The notes: a model not told the origin generated them from the sequence alone. DNA of 29,019 bases from JAAFHN01 sp031421855 (GCA_031421855.1 JANOPN010000226.1:1-29019); one strand, 5' to 3'; shown: positions 1-7,079, counted from the stretch's first letter. Numbers and translations: made by a program.

Positions 1-302
1 CTGTTGGCAAACGCGTTTTGAAGCACGCTCATCATCACCAAGCCCGGCACCAAAAAAGCTGTGTAAGCCACGTCGTCGTACACCTTCACATGGTCTTGCA
101 GCACGTGTCCAAAGATCAACATGTACAAAATGGCTGTGAGAATTGGCGCGGCGACGGTTTGAAAAGCGACCTTCCAAAATCGCAGCACTTCTTTGTAGAG
201 CAAGGTTCGCCAGCCATCGCCAGCTGAATGGGGCGCGGCTGTCAGTGGCGCTGCATTCAGCGGCTTGGCAACGCTTGTTTGACCCGTTGGGTTTGCATTC
301 AT
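1..302 (-). CDS. ABC-2 type exporter permease, N-terminal part (gene runs off the left end)
   Basis: The reading frame starts at an ATG at 302 and stays open to base 1, giving about 100 residues. After a polar N-terminus of about 30 residues it has the amphipathic stretch typical of ABC-2 permeases (TLLYKEVLRFWKVAFQTV), then a first membrane segment (APILTAILYMLIFG) and a second hydrophobic stretch with FLVPGLVMMSVLQNAF. This matches the YadH/NodJ-like inner-membrane permease family. Its ATG overlaps the TGA of the upstream ATPase gene by 4 bp (ATGA), so the two are co-transcribed and probably translationally coupled. Family knowledge says it pairs with the neighbouring ATPase to export an unidentified substrate. 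The C-terminal half lies outside the window. The assignment to the ABC-2 family is firm; the substrate is unknown. Confidence 0.85.
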   Translation of the reverse strand, partial: MNANPTGQTSVAKPLNAAPLTAAPHSAGDGWRTLLYKEVLRFWKVAFQTVAAPILTAILYMLIFGHVLQDHVKVYDDVAYTAFLVPGLVMMSVLQNAFAN

Positions 303-1228
303 GCGGCCACCTGCGCGGCTTGGGGTTGTTTGCGGTTCATCACGTCCAAGAACACGTCCTCAAGGTCAGCTTTGCGAATCTCGATGTCTTCAGCCACCAC
401 CCCGGCTTCGCGAAGTGCGGCAAGGTGACGCTCCACATCGTGTGCCGTGGGGGCGCTCAATTGCACAATTCGACCTGTTATTCGGGCTTGGTCGCGGATT
501 TCATTGGGGATGTCGCTATCAGTTTTGAACCGCAACACATTGGCTGATGCGCTTTTGAGCAACTCGCTGGTTTTCTCGAGTGCCACAACTTCGCCGTTTT
601 TAAGCATGGCCAAGCGGCCGCACAGCGCCTCGGCTTCTTCAAGGTAGTGAGTCGTCAACAGCACCGTGTGGCCTTGCTTGTTGAGTTTGGCGATGAATTG
701 CCACAAGGTTTGGCGCAATTCGACATCAACACCCGCCGTGGGTTCGTCGAGCACGATCACGGGTGGGCGGTGAACCAGTGCCTGCGCAACCAACACGCGG
801 CGTTTCATTCCGCCCGAGAGTTGGCGCATGTTGGCGCCGGCTTTATCGGCCAAGCCCAAACTGGCGAGTAACTCGTCAATCCAATCGTCGTTATTGCGCA
901 CCCCAAAGTAGCCTGATTGCACTTTCAAGATCTCGCGGACGTTGAAGAATGGATCAAAAACCAGTTCTTGCGGCACCACGCCCAGGCAGCGTCTGGCCTG
1001 AGCAAAATCGGCGTAGACATCGTGCCCCAAGACCTTGACGTGCCCGCCGGTTGCCCGCGTCAGCCCCGCCAACACGCTGATCAGCGTGGTTTTGCCAGCG
1101 CCGTTGGGGCCAAGCAGACCGAAGAACTCACCGGCTTGGATATCAAAACTGACCCCGTTGAGCGCGTGCAAAGGGCCTTTTGGCGTGTTGAAGTGTTTGG
1201 AGACAGACTGAAACGAAATCGCGGGCAT
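299..1228 (-). CDS. ABC exporter ATP-binding protein (YadG-like)
   Basis: The product is 309 residues from the ATG at 1228 (MPAISFQSVSK). A GTG at 1246 would add six residues and cannot be excluded, as neither start has a strong Shine-Dalgarno site. All ATPase motifs are present in order: Walker A GPNGAGKTT near residue 40, Q-loop region VVPQELVFDP, signature LSGGMKRR, Walker B VIVLDEPTAG, and H-loop TTHYLEEAE. A C-terminal extension of about 80 residues is typical of ABC-2 drug or polysaccharide exporter ATPases. It energises the permease that overlaps its 3' end. In other Burkholderiales this pair commonly follows the mla operon, so a role in the envelope is plausible but inferred. The 182 bp upstream (1229-1410) hold no gene and no clear promoter. 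Confidence 0.9.
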   Translation of the reverse strand: MPAISFQSVSKHFNTPKGPLHALNGVSFDIQAGEFFGLLGPNGAGKTTLISVLAGLTRATGGHVKVLGHDVYADFAQARRCLGVVPQELVFDPFFNVREILKVQSGYFGVRNNDDWIDELLASLGLADKAGANMRQLSGGMKRRVLVAQALVHRPPVIVLDEPTAGVDVELRQTLWQFIAKLNKQGHTVLLTTHYLEEAEALCGRLAMLKNGEVVALEKTSELLKSASANVLRFKTDSDIPNEIRDQARITGRIVQLSAPTAHDVERHLAALREAGVVAEDIEIRKADLEDVFLDVMNRKQPQAAQVAA

Positions 1229-1410
1229 GTGGAGCCAATCAAGCACCCAAAACCCAACCGAAACCGAATGAACAAGTCAACAAAGAGTCGCTCGGTGCGG
1301 TCTGGAGAGGCATCTCACGGCGTGGCCAACAAATGCGTTGCACGCCGCTTGGGGTAAGCCCTTGATTGTAATTCGAGCGGGGGGCCGAGCACCCAACAGG
1401 CTGCGAAAGC

Positions 1411-1707
1411 CTACACGGCAAACAACTCGTGCACGCCGTACAAGCGCGCCAAGCGTTCAAGCGGCTGCGGCCAGCCCGTGACCTGCAAGGTTTTGCCGAC
1501 TGATAACGCTTCGCGACGGGCTTGCAGCAAAACCGCCAGTGCGGAGCTGTCAAAGTGCTGGACGGCGCTGATGTCCACCGCCATGACCCGATTTGCGGAG
1601 TTGGTCGATCGGGCGATTTCAGCGCTCAGCATTGCCACACAAGCGTTGGCGCTGGCGTGGTCAACCGTTGCCGGCAACACCGAGGCTTGGAGCGCGTTGG
1701 CAGTCAC
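1411..1707 (-). CDS. mlaB: MlaB-like STAS domain protein
   Basis: This is a 98-residue cytoplasmic protein with one STAS fold. The central strand-helix motif MAVDISAVQHFDSSALAVLL (about residues 42-61) carries the conserved Asp-Ser-Ser/Ala-Leu segment of STAS proteins. In the Mla system MlaB binds the ATPase MlaF and is needed for a stable, active MlaFEDB complex in the inner membrane. The start is a GTG at 1707, supported by AGG seven bases upstream; no ATG lies near it. It is the last gene of mlaF-E-D-A-C-B, 13 bp after mlaC. A weak 5-bp stem (AGGCT/AGCCT) overlaps its stop codon but has no T-run, so no terminator is claimed. Confidence 0.85.
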   Translation of the reverse strand: MTANALQASVLPATVDHASANACVAMLSAEIARSTNSANRVMAVDISAVQHFDSSALAVLLQARREALSVGKTLQVTGWPQPLERLARLYGVHELFAV

Positions 1708-1720
1708 GTCAACACCTGAC

Positions 1721-2362
1721 TCAGGCTTTTTTGGCGGCTGCGGCTTTGTTGCGCTCGGCCAAAGTGTTGATTAGGCCGTCAAGCCCGCCCTTGTTGACCT
1801 CCGCTGCGAATTGGGTTTGGTAGGTTTGAACCACCCAGATGCCCAACACGTTGAGGTCGTAAATCTTCCAGCCCTTGTCGCTCATCTCAACCCGGTAGTC
1901 GAGCTGAATGGGCTCGCCGCGACCACGGATTTCGGTGCGAACCAAGACATCACCCTCGGCTTTGCCACGCAAGGGCTTGACATGAACGACCTGGTCTTTG
2001 ACTTGCGCCAAGGCACCCGCATAGGTGCGCACGAGCAAAGTTTTGAACTCGTCTTGCAAGCGTTTGCGCTGCTCGGGCGTGGCTTCTCGCCAGGCGCGGC
2101 CGACAGCGCTGGAGGTCATGCGCTGAAAATTTACATTGGGCATGACTTTGGCATCAACCAAAGCGATGATCTTGCTGACATCGCCCGCTTGGATCGCTTT
2201 GTCGCCTTTGACTTGTTCCAAAACTTCGGTGGCCAAGCGCGTGATCAATGCTTCGGGGCCGTCCTCTGCCAGTGGCGCAGCTTGCGCCATGACCCATGCT
2301 GAGGCCCCCATCGCTGCTGCAGCGACACAAGCGGACAAAAGAGCAAACAGGCGACGGTTCAT
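1721..2362 (-). CDS. mlaC: MlaC periplasmic phospholipid-binding protein
   Basis: The product is 213 residues from the ATG at 2362 (MNRRLFALLSACVAAAAMG). The frame is open further upstream, but those codons are Arg/Cys-rich and non-conserved, while this ATG gives a proper signal peptide with likely cleavage after VMAQA. The mature part has the MlaC/Ttg2D features: VDAKVMPNVNFQRMTSSAVG, the RAWREATPEQRKRLQDEFKTLL helix, RTYAGAL, and the beta-rich end with VRTEIRGRGEPIQLDYRV and KIYDLNVLGIWVVQTYQTQF. MlaC shuttles phospholipid between the outer-membrane MlaA complex and inner-membrane MlaFEDB. It lies 92 bp after mlaA and 13 bp before mlaB. The C-terminus is Ala/Lys-rich (NKAAAAKKA). Confidence 0.93.
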   Translation of the reverse strand: MNRRLFALLSACVAAAAMGASAWVMAQAAPLAEDGPEALITRLATEVLEQVKGDKAIQAGDVSKIIALVDAKVMPNVNFQRMTSSAVGRAWREATPEQRKRLQDEFKTLLVRTYAGALAQVKDQVVHVKPLRGKAEGDVLVRTEIRGRGEPIQLDYRVEMSDKGWKIYDLNVLGIWVVQTYQTQFAAEVNKGGLDGLINTLAERNKAAAAKKA

Positions 2363-2454
2363 GGTGAATCTACTTTCAAACCCCGCAGAAACCTTGGGGC
2401 AAACACATAACGCTGGAAGTCGCTCGTTGGTAGACAAACGACATCTTTGATGGG

Positions 2455-3273
2455 CTACTTTTTCAGTGGCTGATCGGATTCGTCTTTGTCGGCGTTTAGT
2501 TTGTCGTCTTCGGGCGGATTGCCATCCCAAATCTCGTTGTTGCGAAGCTGCAAGAACACGTCGCGGGTGAACGTGTATTTATCGAGGGCCGCATCTTCAA
2601 GCACCGCGCTCGCACGAAGCAAGTTCGTGCGTTGCTGCACCGCGCGAAGCGCGTACAGGGCATTGCGCTTGCCCGCCGAGTCAAGTGTGCGAATGACTTC
2701 ACCCTGGGTTTCAATCGGTCGCACTGCCGCGTCGCGCAGCGTTGTGGGGCCAAACAAGGGCAACACGACATACGGCCCTGAGCGAACCCCCCATCGGGCC
2801 AAGGTTTGCCCCAAATCTTTGTTGCGACGCTCCACACCAAACTCGCCAGCAACATCAAAAACCCCGTAAAAGCCAAAGGTGCTGTTGATGCCAAAACGCA
2901 GAATGCTGTCAAAACCTGCCGCCGGTTCTGCCTGCAAAAAAGCATTGGCAGCAGACCAAAGATCCCAGTAGTTAGCGAAAAAATTGCTGACTCCGGTGCG
3001 CGCAATGGCCGGCACGGTGTCGCGGTAGGCCAGCGCAACGGGTTTCAATACAGAGCGATCAATTGAATCGTTGAACTCCGCCACCCGTCGGTTGAACGGC
3101 TCAAACGGATCGACCAAGTTCAAGATCGGCAAAGCGTTGAACGGACTTTGCGCCAAAGGCGGCGGGTTCGCCGCCCCGGCTGGTGCCATGCTGGCGCAAC
3201 CTCCCAAAACGCTTAAAACGAGGGTCAAACCGACAAAAAACAAGCCAAATCGGCTCTTGGTCACGGTATTCAT
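2455..3273 (-). CDS. mlaA: MlaA/VacJ outer-membrane lipoprotein
   Basis: The product is 272 residues from the ATG at 3273 (MNTVTKSRFG). The signal sequence ends in the lipobox LGGC with Cys26 as the lipidation site. The MlaA core is clear: DPFEPFNRRVAEFNDSID, then KPVALAYRDTVP, GVSNFFANYWDLWSAANA, FGINSTFGFYGVFDVAGEFG, DLGQTLARWGVRSGPYVVLP and LFGPTTLRDA. MlaA is a ring-like outer-membrane channel that removes phospholipid from the outer leaflet. The acidic/lysine tail after NEIWDG is variable in the family. Its position between mlaD and mlaC is the usual betaproteobacterial arrangement. A copy of a dispersed repeat (3257-3305) covers the start codon and the first few codons. No clear Shine-Dalgarno site is visible there. 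Confidence 0.93.
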   Translation of the reverse strand: MNTVTKSRFGLFFVGLTLVLSVLGGCASMAPAGAANPPPLAQSPFNALPILNLVDPFEPFNRRVAEFNDSIDRSVLKPVALAYRDTVPAIARTGVSNFFANYWDLWSAANAFLQAEPAAGFDSILRFGINSTFGFYGVFDVAGEFGVERRNKDLGQTLARWGVRSGPYVVLPLFGPTTLRDAAVRPIETQGEVIRTLDSAGKRNALYALRAVQQRTNLLRASAVLEDAALDKYTFTRDVFLQLRNNEIWDGNPPEDDKLNADKDESDQPLKK

Positions 3274-3305
3274 TGAATCTGTTGCTATGATTTTAGTAGT
3301 ACAAG
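3257..3305 (+). repeat. Dispersed ~49-nt repeat, copy 1 (mlaD-mlaA junction)
   Basis: This stretch aligns without gaps to 7132-7180 at 35 of 49 positions by hand count. Shared blocks are TTGGTC, ATTG, GTTGCTAT, TTTAG and AGTAC. It also resembles the reverse strand of 8811-8761. On the minus strand it spans the ribosome-binding region, the ATG and the first codons of mlaA. It is most likely one member of a short interspersed repeat family of the genome. Confidence 0.6.
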
Positions 3306-3321
3306 TCAGCAAATCAATGCA

Positions 3322-3807
3322 TCACTTTTTGGTTGCATCAGCCGATGTGGCGCCGTCGGCCGCTTTGCTGTACAAAAATTGGCTGATCAAATTTTCAAGC
3401 ACCACGGCTGACTGGGTTGACTTGATCGTGTCGCCGGGGAGCAGGTTTTTGTCGTCGCCACCGGCTTCAATGCCGATGTACTGCTCACCCAACAGACCGC
3501 TGGTCAAAATCTTGAGTGAGCTGTCTTTAGGGAACAAAAACCGCGACTCCATCGCCAAACTGACTTTGGCCTGGAATGTCTTGTCGTCAAAACTGATGGC
3601 GTCCACCCGCCCAACGACAACGCCGGCGCTTTTGACAGCGGCGCGTGCCTTGATGCCACCAATGTTGTCAAACTTCGCATTGACCAAGTAGGTTTTGTCA
3701 AAGTTCAGCGACAGCAAATTGGCCGACTGCAATGCTAAAAACAGCAAAGAAGCAGCCCCCAACATGACAAACAAACCCACATACACATCGTTTTTTGATC
3801 GCAACAT
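3322..3807 (-). CDS. mlaD: MlaD, MCE-domain subunit of the Mla transporter
   Basis: The product is 161 residues from the ATG at 3807 (MLRSKNDVYVG); an in-frame TTG at 3813 is less likely. AGGA six bases upstream of the ATG overlaps the mlaE stop codon and decides the start. A single N-terminal membrane segment (VGLFVMLGAASLLFLALQSA, about residues 9-28) is followed by the MCE domain, with AKFDNIGGIKARAAVKSAGVVVG, then ILTSGLLGEQYIGIEAGG. MlaD forms the periplasmic hexameric ring on MlaE through which lipid passes. Spacing is 8 bp from mlaE and 48 bp to mlaA. Length and motifs are normal. Confidence 0.95.
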   Translation of the reverse strand: MLRSKNDVYVGLFVMLGAASLLFLALQSANLLSLNFDKTYLVNAKFDNIGGIKARAAVKSAGVVVGRVDAISFDDKTFQAKVSLAMESRFLFPKDSSLKILTSGLLGEQYIGIEAGGDDKNLLPGDTIKSTQSAVVLENLISQFLYSKAADGATSADATKK

Positions 3808-3815
3808 GGTCAATC

Positions 3816-4598
3816 CTAAATAGAGAACATCAAGGCGGTGAGCACAAAGTCAAGGGCCAAAACCGCCAAAGACGCCATCACCACCGTGCGGGTCGTCGCC
3901 CGGGACACACCTTCTGGTGTCGGCTGGGCGCTGTAGCCTTGCAATAAAGCGACAAAACCCACCGTCACGCCAAACACCATTGACTTGATGACGCCGTTGC
4001 CAACATCTCGCCAAACGTCAACACCGCCTTGCATCTGACTCCAAAACGCACCTGAATCGACACCGATCATGAGCACGCCGACAACATAGCCGCCGATCAC
4101 GCCCACCGCACTGAACAGCGCCGCGAGCAAGGGCATGGCGATGCAGGCCGCCCAAAAACGCGGTGCCAATACCCGTTGAATCGGATCGACCGCCATGAGT
4201 TCCATGGCACTGAGCTGTTCACCCGCTTTCATCAGGCCGATTTCAGCGGTGAGCGATGTGCCCGCCCGACCGGCAAACAGCAACGCCGTCACGACCGGGC
4301 CGAGTTCACGCACCAAACCCAACGCGACCAACAACCCCAAAGCCTCGCCCGAGCCGTAGCGTTGCAAGGTGTAGTAGCCCTGCAATCCGAGCACAAAACC
4401 GACGAACAGACCCGACACACCAATGATGGCGAGCGAGTAGTTACCCAAAAAATGGAGCTGATCGCGAATCAGCGCCGGTCGCCGCATGCTGGCACCGAAA
4501 CTCATGACGAGCTTGAAGAGCAAGCGCGCGCCGTACCCGACATCGCTCGCCCACTGTCTAATTGCAAAACCCAAACGGCTGGGGCTGAGCAAACTCAT
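3816..4598 (-). CDS. mlaE: MlaE inner-membrane permease
   Basis: The product is 260 residues and belongs to the MlaE (YrbE/Ttg2B) permease family. Motifs seen: an N-terminal amphipathic region, the hydrophobic stretch with IIGVSGLFVGFVLGLQGYYT, the family signature LVRELGPVVTALLFAGRAG, then AEIGLMKAGEQLSAMELM and AVDPIQRVLAPRFWA. The C-terminal half holds four further hydrophobic segments, including QGYSAQPTPEGVSRATTRTV before the last helix. It forms the dimeric membrane core of MlaFEDB. Its ATG overlaps the mlaF TGA by 4 bp, and mlaD follows after 8 bp. Confidence 0.96.
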   Translation of the reverse strand: MSLLSPSRLGFAIRQWASDVGYGARLLFKLVMSFGASMRRPALIRDQLHFLGNYSLAIIGVSGLFVGFVLGLQGYYTLQRYGSGEALGLLVALGLVRELGPVVTALLFAGRAGTSLTAEIGLMKAGEQLSAMELMAVDPIQRVLAPRFWAACIAMPLLAALFSAVGVIGGYVVGVLMIGVDSGAFWSQMQGGVDVWRDVGNGVIKSMVFGVTVGFVALLQGYSAQPTPEGVSRATTRTVVMASLAVLALDFVLTALMFSI

Positions 4599-5446
4599 GA
4601 TTTCACCTTGGCGCTTGCAGCCAAACCGGCTGAAAAATCGACGGCCATGCTCGCGGCCGGGTGGTGGAACCGAACCGGGCCATCGGGCAAGGCGTTGACA
4701 AACTGATAAACCAAGGGATCGACTGATCCACGCACCTCTTGCGGTGTGCCCTGGGCGGCAACCTTGCCGTTGGCCAAAATGATGACTTGATCGGCAATGC
4801 GAAATGTTTCTTCCATGTCGTGCGAAATGATGAGCGATGTCACGCCCAGGCTGTCGTTCAGCTCCCGAATGAGTCGAGCTGCGGTACCGAGCGAAATCGG
4901 ATCAAGCCCCGCGAATGGCTCGTCGTACATGATGAGCTCGGGGTCAAGCGCAATCGCGCGCGCCAAAGCAACCCGGCGCGCCATGCCGCCTGAGATCTGA
5001 CTGGGTAGCAAGTCGCGCGCACCGCGCAGGCCGACGGCGTTGAGTTTCATCAACACGATGTCGCGAATGAGCGCCTCGGGCAGCGGCGTGTGCTCGCGAA
5101 GCGGAAAAGCCACGTTGTCAAACACGCTCAAGTCCGTGAACAAGGCGCCAAACTGAAACAACACGCCCATGCGCCTGCGCGCGGCGTACAAGTCAGGCTG
5201 CGACATCGGGCCAACATCCACGCCGTCAAACTTGACTTCGCCGCTTTGGGCTTTGAACTGCCCGCTGACCAATCGCAGGATCGTGGTTTTGCCTCCGCCC
5301 GACGCGCCCATCAACGCGGTGACCCCCCCGCGTGGCACGCGAACGGACACCCCGTCCAAAATCAGCCGCGCACCTGCTTCGTAAGCAAATTGCACGTCAT
5401 TGAGTTCAATCATGGATGGTTTGGAGTCGGCGGCAACGGATGCCAT
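4595..5446 (-). CDS. mlaF: MlaF ATPase of the phospholipid transporter
   Basis: The product is 283 residues from the ATG at 5446 (MASVAADSKP). An ATG at 5413 (MIELNDVQF) and a TTG at 5452 are alternatives; none has a good Shine-Dalgarno site. ABC motifs in order: Walker A GASGGGKTT (about residues 47-55), Q-loop LFQFGALFTDLSVFDNVAFP, signature ISGGMARR, Walker B LIMYDEPFAGLDP, and H-loop IISHDMEE. The LFTDLSVFDNVAFPLRE stretch is characteristic of the MlaF/Ttg2A subfamily. It powers lipid transport through MlaE. As first gene of the mla operon it should have the promoter in 5447-5646. The C-terminus is extended compared with a minimal ABC ATPase. Confidence 0.95.
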   Translation of the reverse strand: MASVAADSKPSMIELNDVQFAYEAGARLILDGVSVRVPRGGVTALMGASGGGKTTILRLVSGQFKAQSGEVKFDGVDVGPMSQPDLYAARRRMGVLFQFGALFTDLSVFDNVAFPLREHTPLPEALIRDIVLMKLNAVGLRGARDLLPSQISGGMARRVALARAIALDPELIMYDEPFAGLDPISLGTAARLIRELNDSLGVTSLIISHDMEETFRIADQVIILANGKVAAQGTPQEVRGSVDPLVYQFVNALPDGPVRFHHPAASMAVDFSAGLAASAKVKS

Positions 5447-5646
5447 ATTCAAAGGGTAACAGCAATCAAAAACACATTCGGCCTCTCAGCCTTGTTGGGG
5501 CAAACACCCATGCAACATCATACGCAAGCCAAGCGAGTCCAAGGTGAAGAACAGGCAAAGACGGCTCTGGATTGCACTTCGCGCAAGTAAAAACGTCGCG
5601 TGCGGGGTACGCTTGCACTCAAAATCAAGCCGCATCCCCCGCGTTT
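5447..5646. other. Non-coding leader region upstream of mlaF
   Basis: This 200-bp stretch lies between the mlaF start and the TTAA-bounded element. No credible gene was found on either strand. It must hold the mla operon promoter unless transcription reads in from yafY. The only hexamer noticed is a TATGAT on the minus strand near 5520, with no well-spaced -35 box, so no promoter is called. Confidence 0.4.
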
Positions 5647-5886
5647 AACCCGCATATTTCACCGTGACGGCATCCAGCGCGCCCCGCAGCGGGATGCAGC
5701 GGCGCGCCGCACGCCGCGTCAGGGGCTCAATGCCCCTGCAAGGCAGGCGGTGTGGCGCTGCGCCCGCTGCGGGGATGCGATGGATGCCGAGTTTTTTGCG
5801 GGAGTACAAACTGGATTCGACAAAAATGACCCTGCTCGGTTGGGGAAAAAGCCGCAAAAACACGTTCACGGTGAAATATGCGGGTT
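5647..5886. mobile_element. 240-bp non-coding element with perfect 21-bp terminal inverted repeats (MITE-like)
   Basis: Positions 5647-5667 and 5866-5886 are exact reverse complements. The inner 19 bases of the left end read CCCGCATATTTCACCGTGA. They are bordered by TTAA on the left (5645-5648) and TTAG on the right (5885-5888), as expected for a TTAA target duplication with one later change. No transposase is encoded; the short open frames inside only read the repeats. One base after the left repeat begins a ~120-nt imperfect palindrome (5669-5788), and the remaining ~77 bp are unique. TTAA duplications are known for piggyBac-like DDE transposons and have been linked to IS1380-like elements, so mobilisation in trans is inferred. 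It lies between yafY and mlaF and abuts the yafY stop codon. Confidence 0.65.
5669..5788. repeat. Large imperfect palindrome within the element
   Basis: The left arm (5669-5726) and right arm (5732-5788) pair along most of their length around a TCAAT loop. The outer 8 bases, a 12-base CCCCGCAGCGGG block and the inner AGGGGC/GCCCCT stem match perfectly, with scattered mismatches and one length difference elsewhere. Transcribed from either strand it would fold into a long GC-rich hairpin. No T-run follows, so it is not a classical terminator. Confidence 0.7.
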
Positions 5887-6601
5887 AGGGGGGCAACGGG
5901 GCGAAAGGGTTGTGACAAGCACCCTCTTCGCGCAGCAAATCGGCGAGCGTCGTGCCAGGCTCGTGCCCAAACACCTCGTCCAGTTGAACAAGCTGCTCAA
6001 TTCGATCAATTCGAAAGTTTCGAAACCCCTGCCGAGACTCGCACCAAGCGGCCAAGGTCCACACTTGGCCCCAATAAAAACAAGCCAACGGCCGCAGCAC
6101 GCGCGTGCTGCGCTGCTCGGCTGCGTCTCGGTAGTCAATGCGCACTTTGTTTCGGCTTGTCGCCGCCTCTCGCAAAAGCCCCAAAAGAGCCTGCTGCTCT
6201 TGACGCTCTTGCGCAACACCCATTGGCGGCGCGATCACGCCCACCGCGCGCGCTTGCTCGCGCAGCTCGCTGGGCATGGCGCTCAAAACCCGGCCCAACG
6301 CGGTTTCGCTGGCCTGCGCCAACGTGGGGTCAAGCCATTGCTGGGCGATGCGAACGGCGGCCACCATCGCCTTGGCCTCGTCGGTCGTGAACATCAGCGG
6401 CGGCAACTCAAAGCCTTTGCCGAGCCGATAACCCACGCCAGCCTCGCCCTCAATGGGCACCCCTTGAGCTTGCAGGCTCGAAATGTCGCGGTATACCGTT
6501 CGCTCGCTGATTTCTAGGCGAACGGCAAGCCACGCTGCCGTGGTTAGCCGCCGCCCCCGGATCAGCTGAACGACATGAAACAAGCGATCAGCGGGCCGCA
6601 T
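5885..6601 (-). CDS. YafY-family transcriptional regulator (HTH + WYL domains)
   Basis: The product is 238 residues from the ATG at 6601 (MRPADRLFHVVQLIRGRR). The open frame extends upstream into the preceding VOC gene, but the family begins here. The N-terminal helix-turn-helix covers about residues 1-60 (TAAWLAVRLEISERTVYRDI, then SSLQAQGVPIEGEAGVGYRL). A WYL domain covers about residues 135-215, with VRIDYRDAAEQRSTRVLRPL, CFYWGQVWTLAAWCE and RNFRIDRIEQL. WYL regulators bind a ligand and control nearby or stress-related genes. It follows the VOC gene by 29 bp and is probably co-transcribed. Its TAA stop lies in the TTAG flank of the adjoining inverted-repeat element, so the last residues (CHNPFAPLPP) may have changed at insertion. 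Confidence 0.85.
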   Translation of the reverse strand: MRPADRLFHVVQLIRGRRLTTAAWLAVRLEISERTVYRDISSLQAQGVPIEGEAGVGYRLGKGFELPPLMFTTDEAKAMVAAVRIAQQWLDPTLAQASETALGRVLSAMPSELREQARAVGVIAPPMGVAQERQEQQALLGLLREAATSRNKVRIDYRDAAEQRSTRVLRPLACFYWGQVWTLAAWCESRQGFRNFRIDRIEQLVQLDEVFGHEPGTTLADLLREEGACHNPFAPLPP

Positions 6602-6630
6602 CGAATGCCAACGCCTAAGCGACGACTCCG

Positions 6631-7008
6631 TTAATTGAGTGCATGCAGTCCCACATGATTGCCCTCGGTATCGAGCACGTGAGCAAAGTAGCCCATCCCC
6701 GGCGGCAACGCTGTTTTGGGAACGATCACTTGGCCGCCCGCTTGAGAAGCCCTTGAAAGCCACGCGTCGATGCTGGGCTCGGCATTCAAATAGACCATGG
6801 TGCCTTGCTGGCCGGGTTGGCGGTTGGCGCTCTTGAGCAGCGCACCCGTTGCCGCAGCCGGATCATCGTTGGCAAAAACCGCCATTTCTTCACCGGGCGC
6901 GCCGATGGACTCGCGCTTGAGAGCTTGCCCCGTCAAAGCCCCATAAAAGCGCATCGCGCGATCCAGGTCAGCGACCGGAATCTCGAACCAATTGAGCGTG
7001 TTTTGCAT
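6631..7008 (-). CDS. VOC (glyoxalase/bleomycin-resistance fold) family protein
   Basis: The product is 125 residues with two beta-alpha-beta-beta-beta modules of the VOC superfamily. The first module starts with NWFEIPVADLDRAMRFYGAL; the second contains IDAWLSRASQAGGQVIVPKT, GMGYFAHVLDTEGNHVGLHA and ends at LN. The DTEGNHVGL end is the usual VOC C-terminal strand. An acidic residue is present in the strand before the end, but the metal-ligand set is incomplete by eye, so catalytic activity is uncertain. AAGG six bases before the ATG supports the start. It is the first gene of a two-gene unit with the YafY-type regulator. Function beyond the fold is unknown. Confidence 0.85.
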   Translation of the reverse strand: MQNTLNWFEIPVADLDRAMRFYGALTGQALKRESIGAPGEEMAVFANDDPAAATGALLKSANRQPGQQGTMVYLNAEPSIDAWLSRASQAGGQVIVPKTALPPGMGYFAHVLDTEGNHVGLHALN

Positions 7009-7051
7009 ATCAACCTTTGAAATAAATGAAAGAGATTGCAGTTTGCACTGG

Positions 7052-7079
7052 GGCTCCTGACACCGTGGTGTCAGGAGCC
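7052..7079. repeat. Perfect 13-bp inverted repeat (hairpin or operator)
   Basis: The arms GGCTCCTGACACC (7052-7064) and GGTGTCAGGAGCC (7067-7079) are exact reverse complements around GT. The site is 43-70 bp upstream of the VOC start and about 140 bp after gltD. On the minus strand no T-run follows, which argues against a simple Rho-independent terminator for gltBD; on the plus strand only ATTTTCC follows. It could be an operator for the YafY-type regulator or a transcript-end stabilising hairpin. Confidence 0.6.

Noticed and set aside
5669..5788. Long hairpin as a Rho-independent terminator of yafY
   Set aside because: No T-run follows on the minus strand and the stem is far longer and less perfect than a typical terminator. 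It is better explained as part of the element.
5600..6517. 305-codon plus-strand frame across the inverted-repeat element and opposite yafY
   Set aside because: It reads through the palindromic element and opposite a clear HTH-WYL protein. Its composition is Arg/Ala/His-rich with no recognisable motif.
5885..6763. Longer 292-residue form of the YafY-type regulator
   Set aside because: The extra N-terminal residues lie inside the upstream VOC gene and are not part of the family. The ATG at 6601 gives the canonical start.
7052..7079. Rho-independent terminator for gltBD
   Set aside because: The stem is perfect, but the sequence that follows on the minus strand is not T-rich and the hairpin is about 140 bp past the stop codon. 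It is kept as an inverted repeat only.
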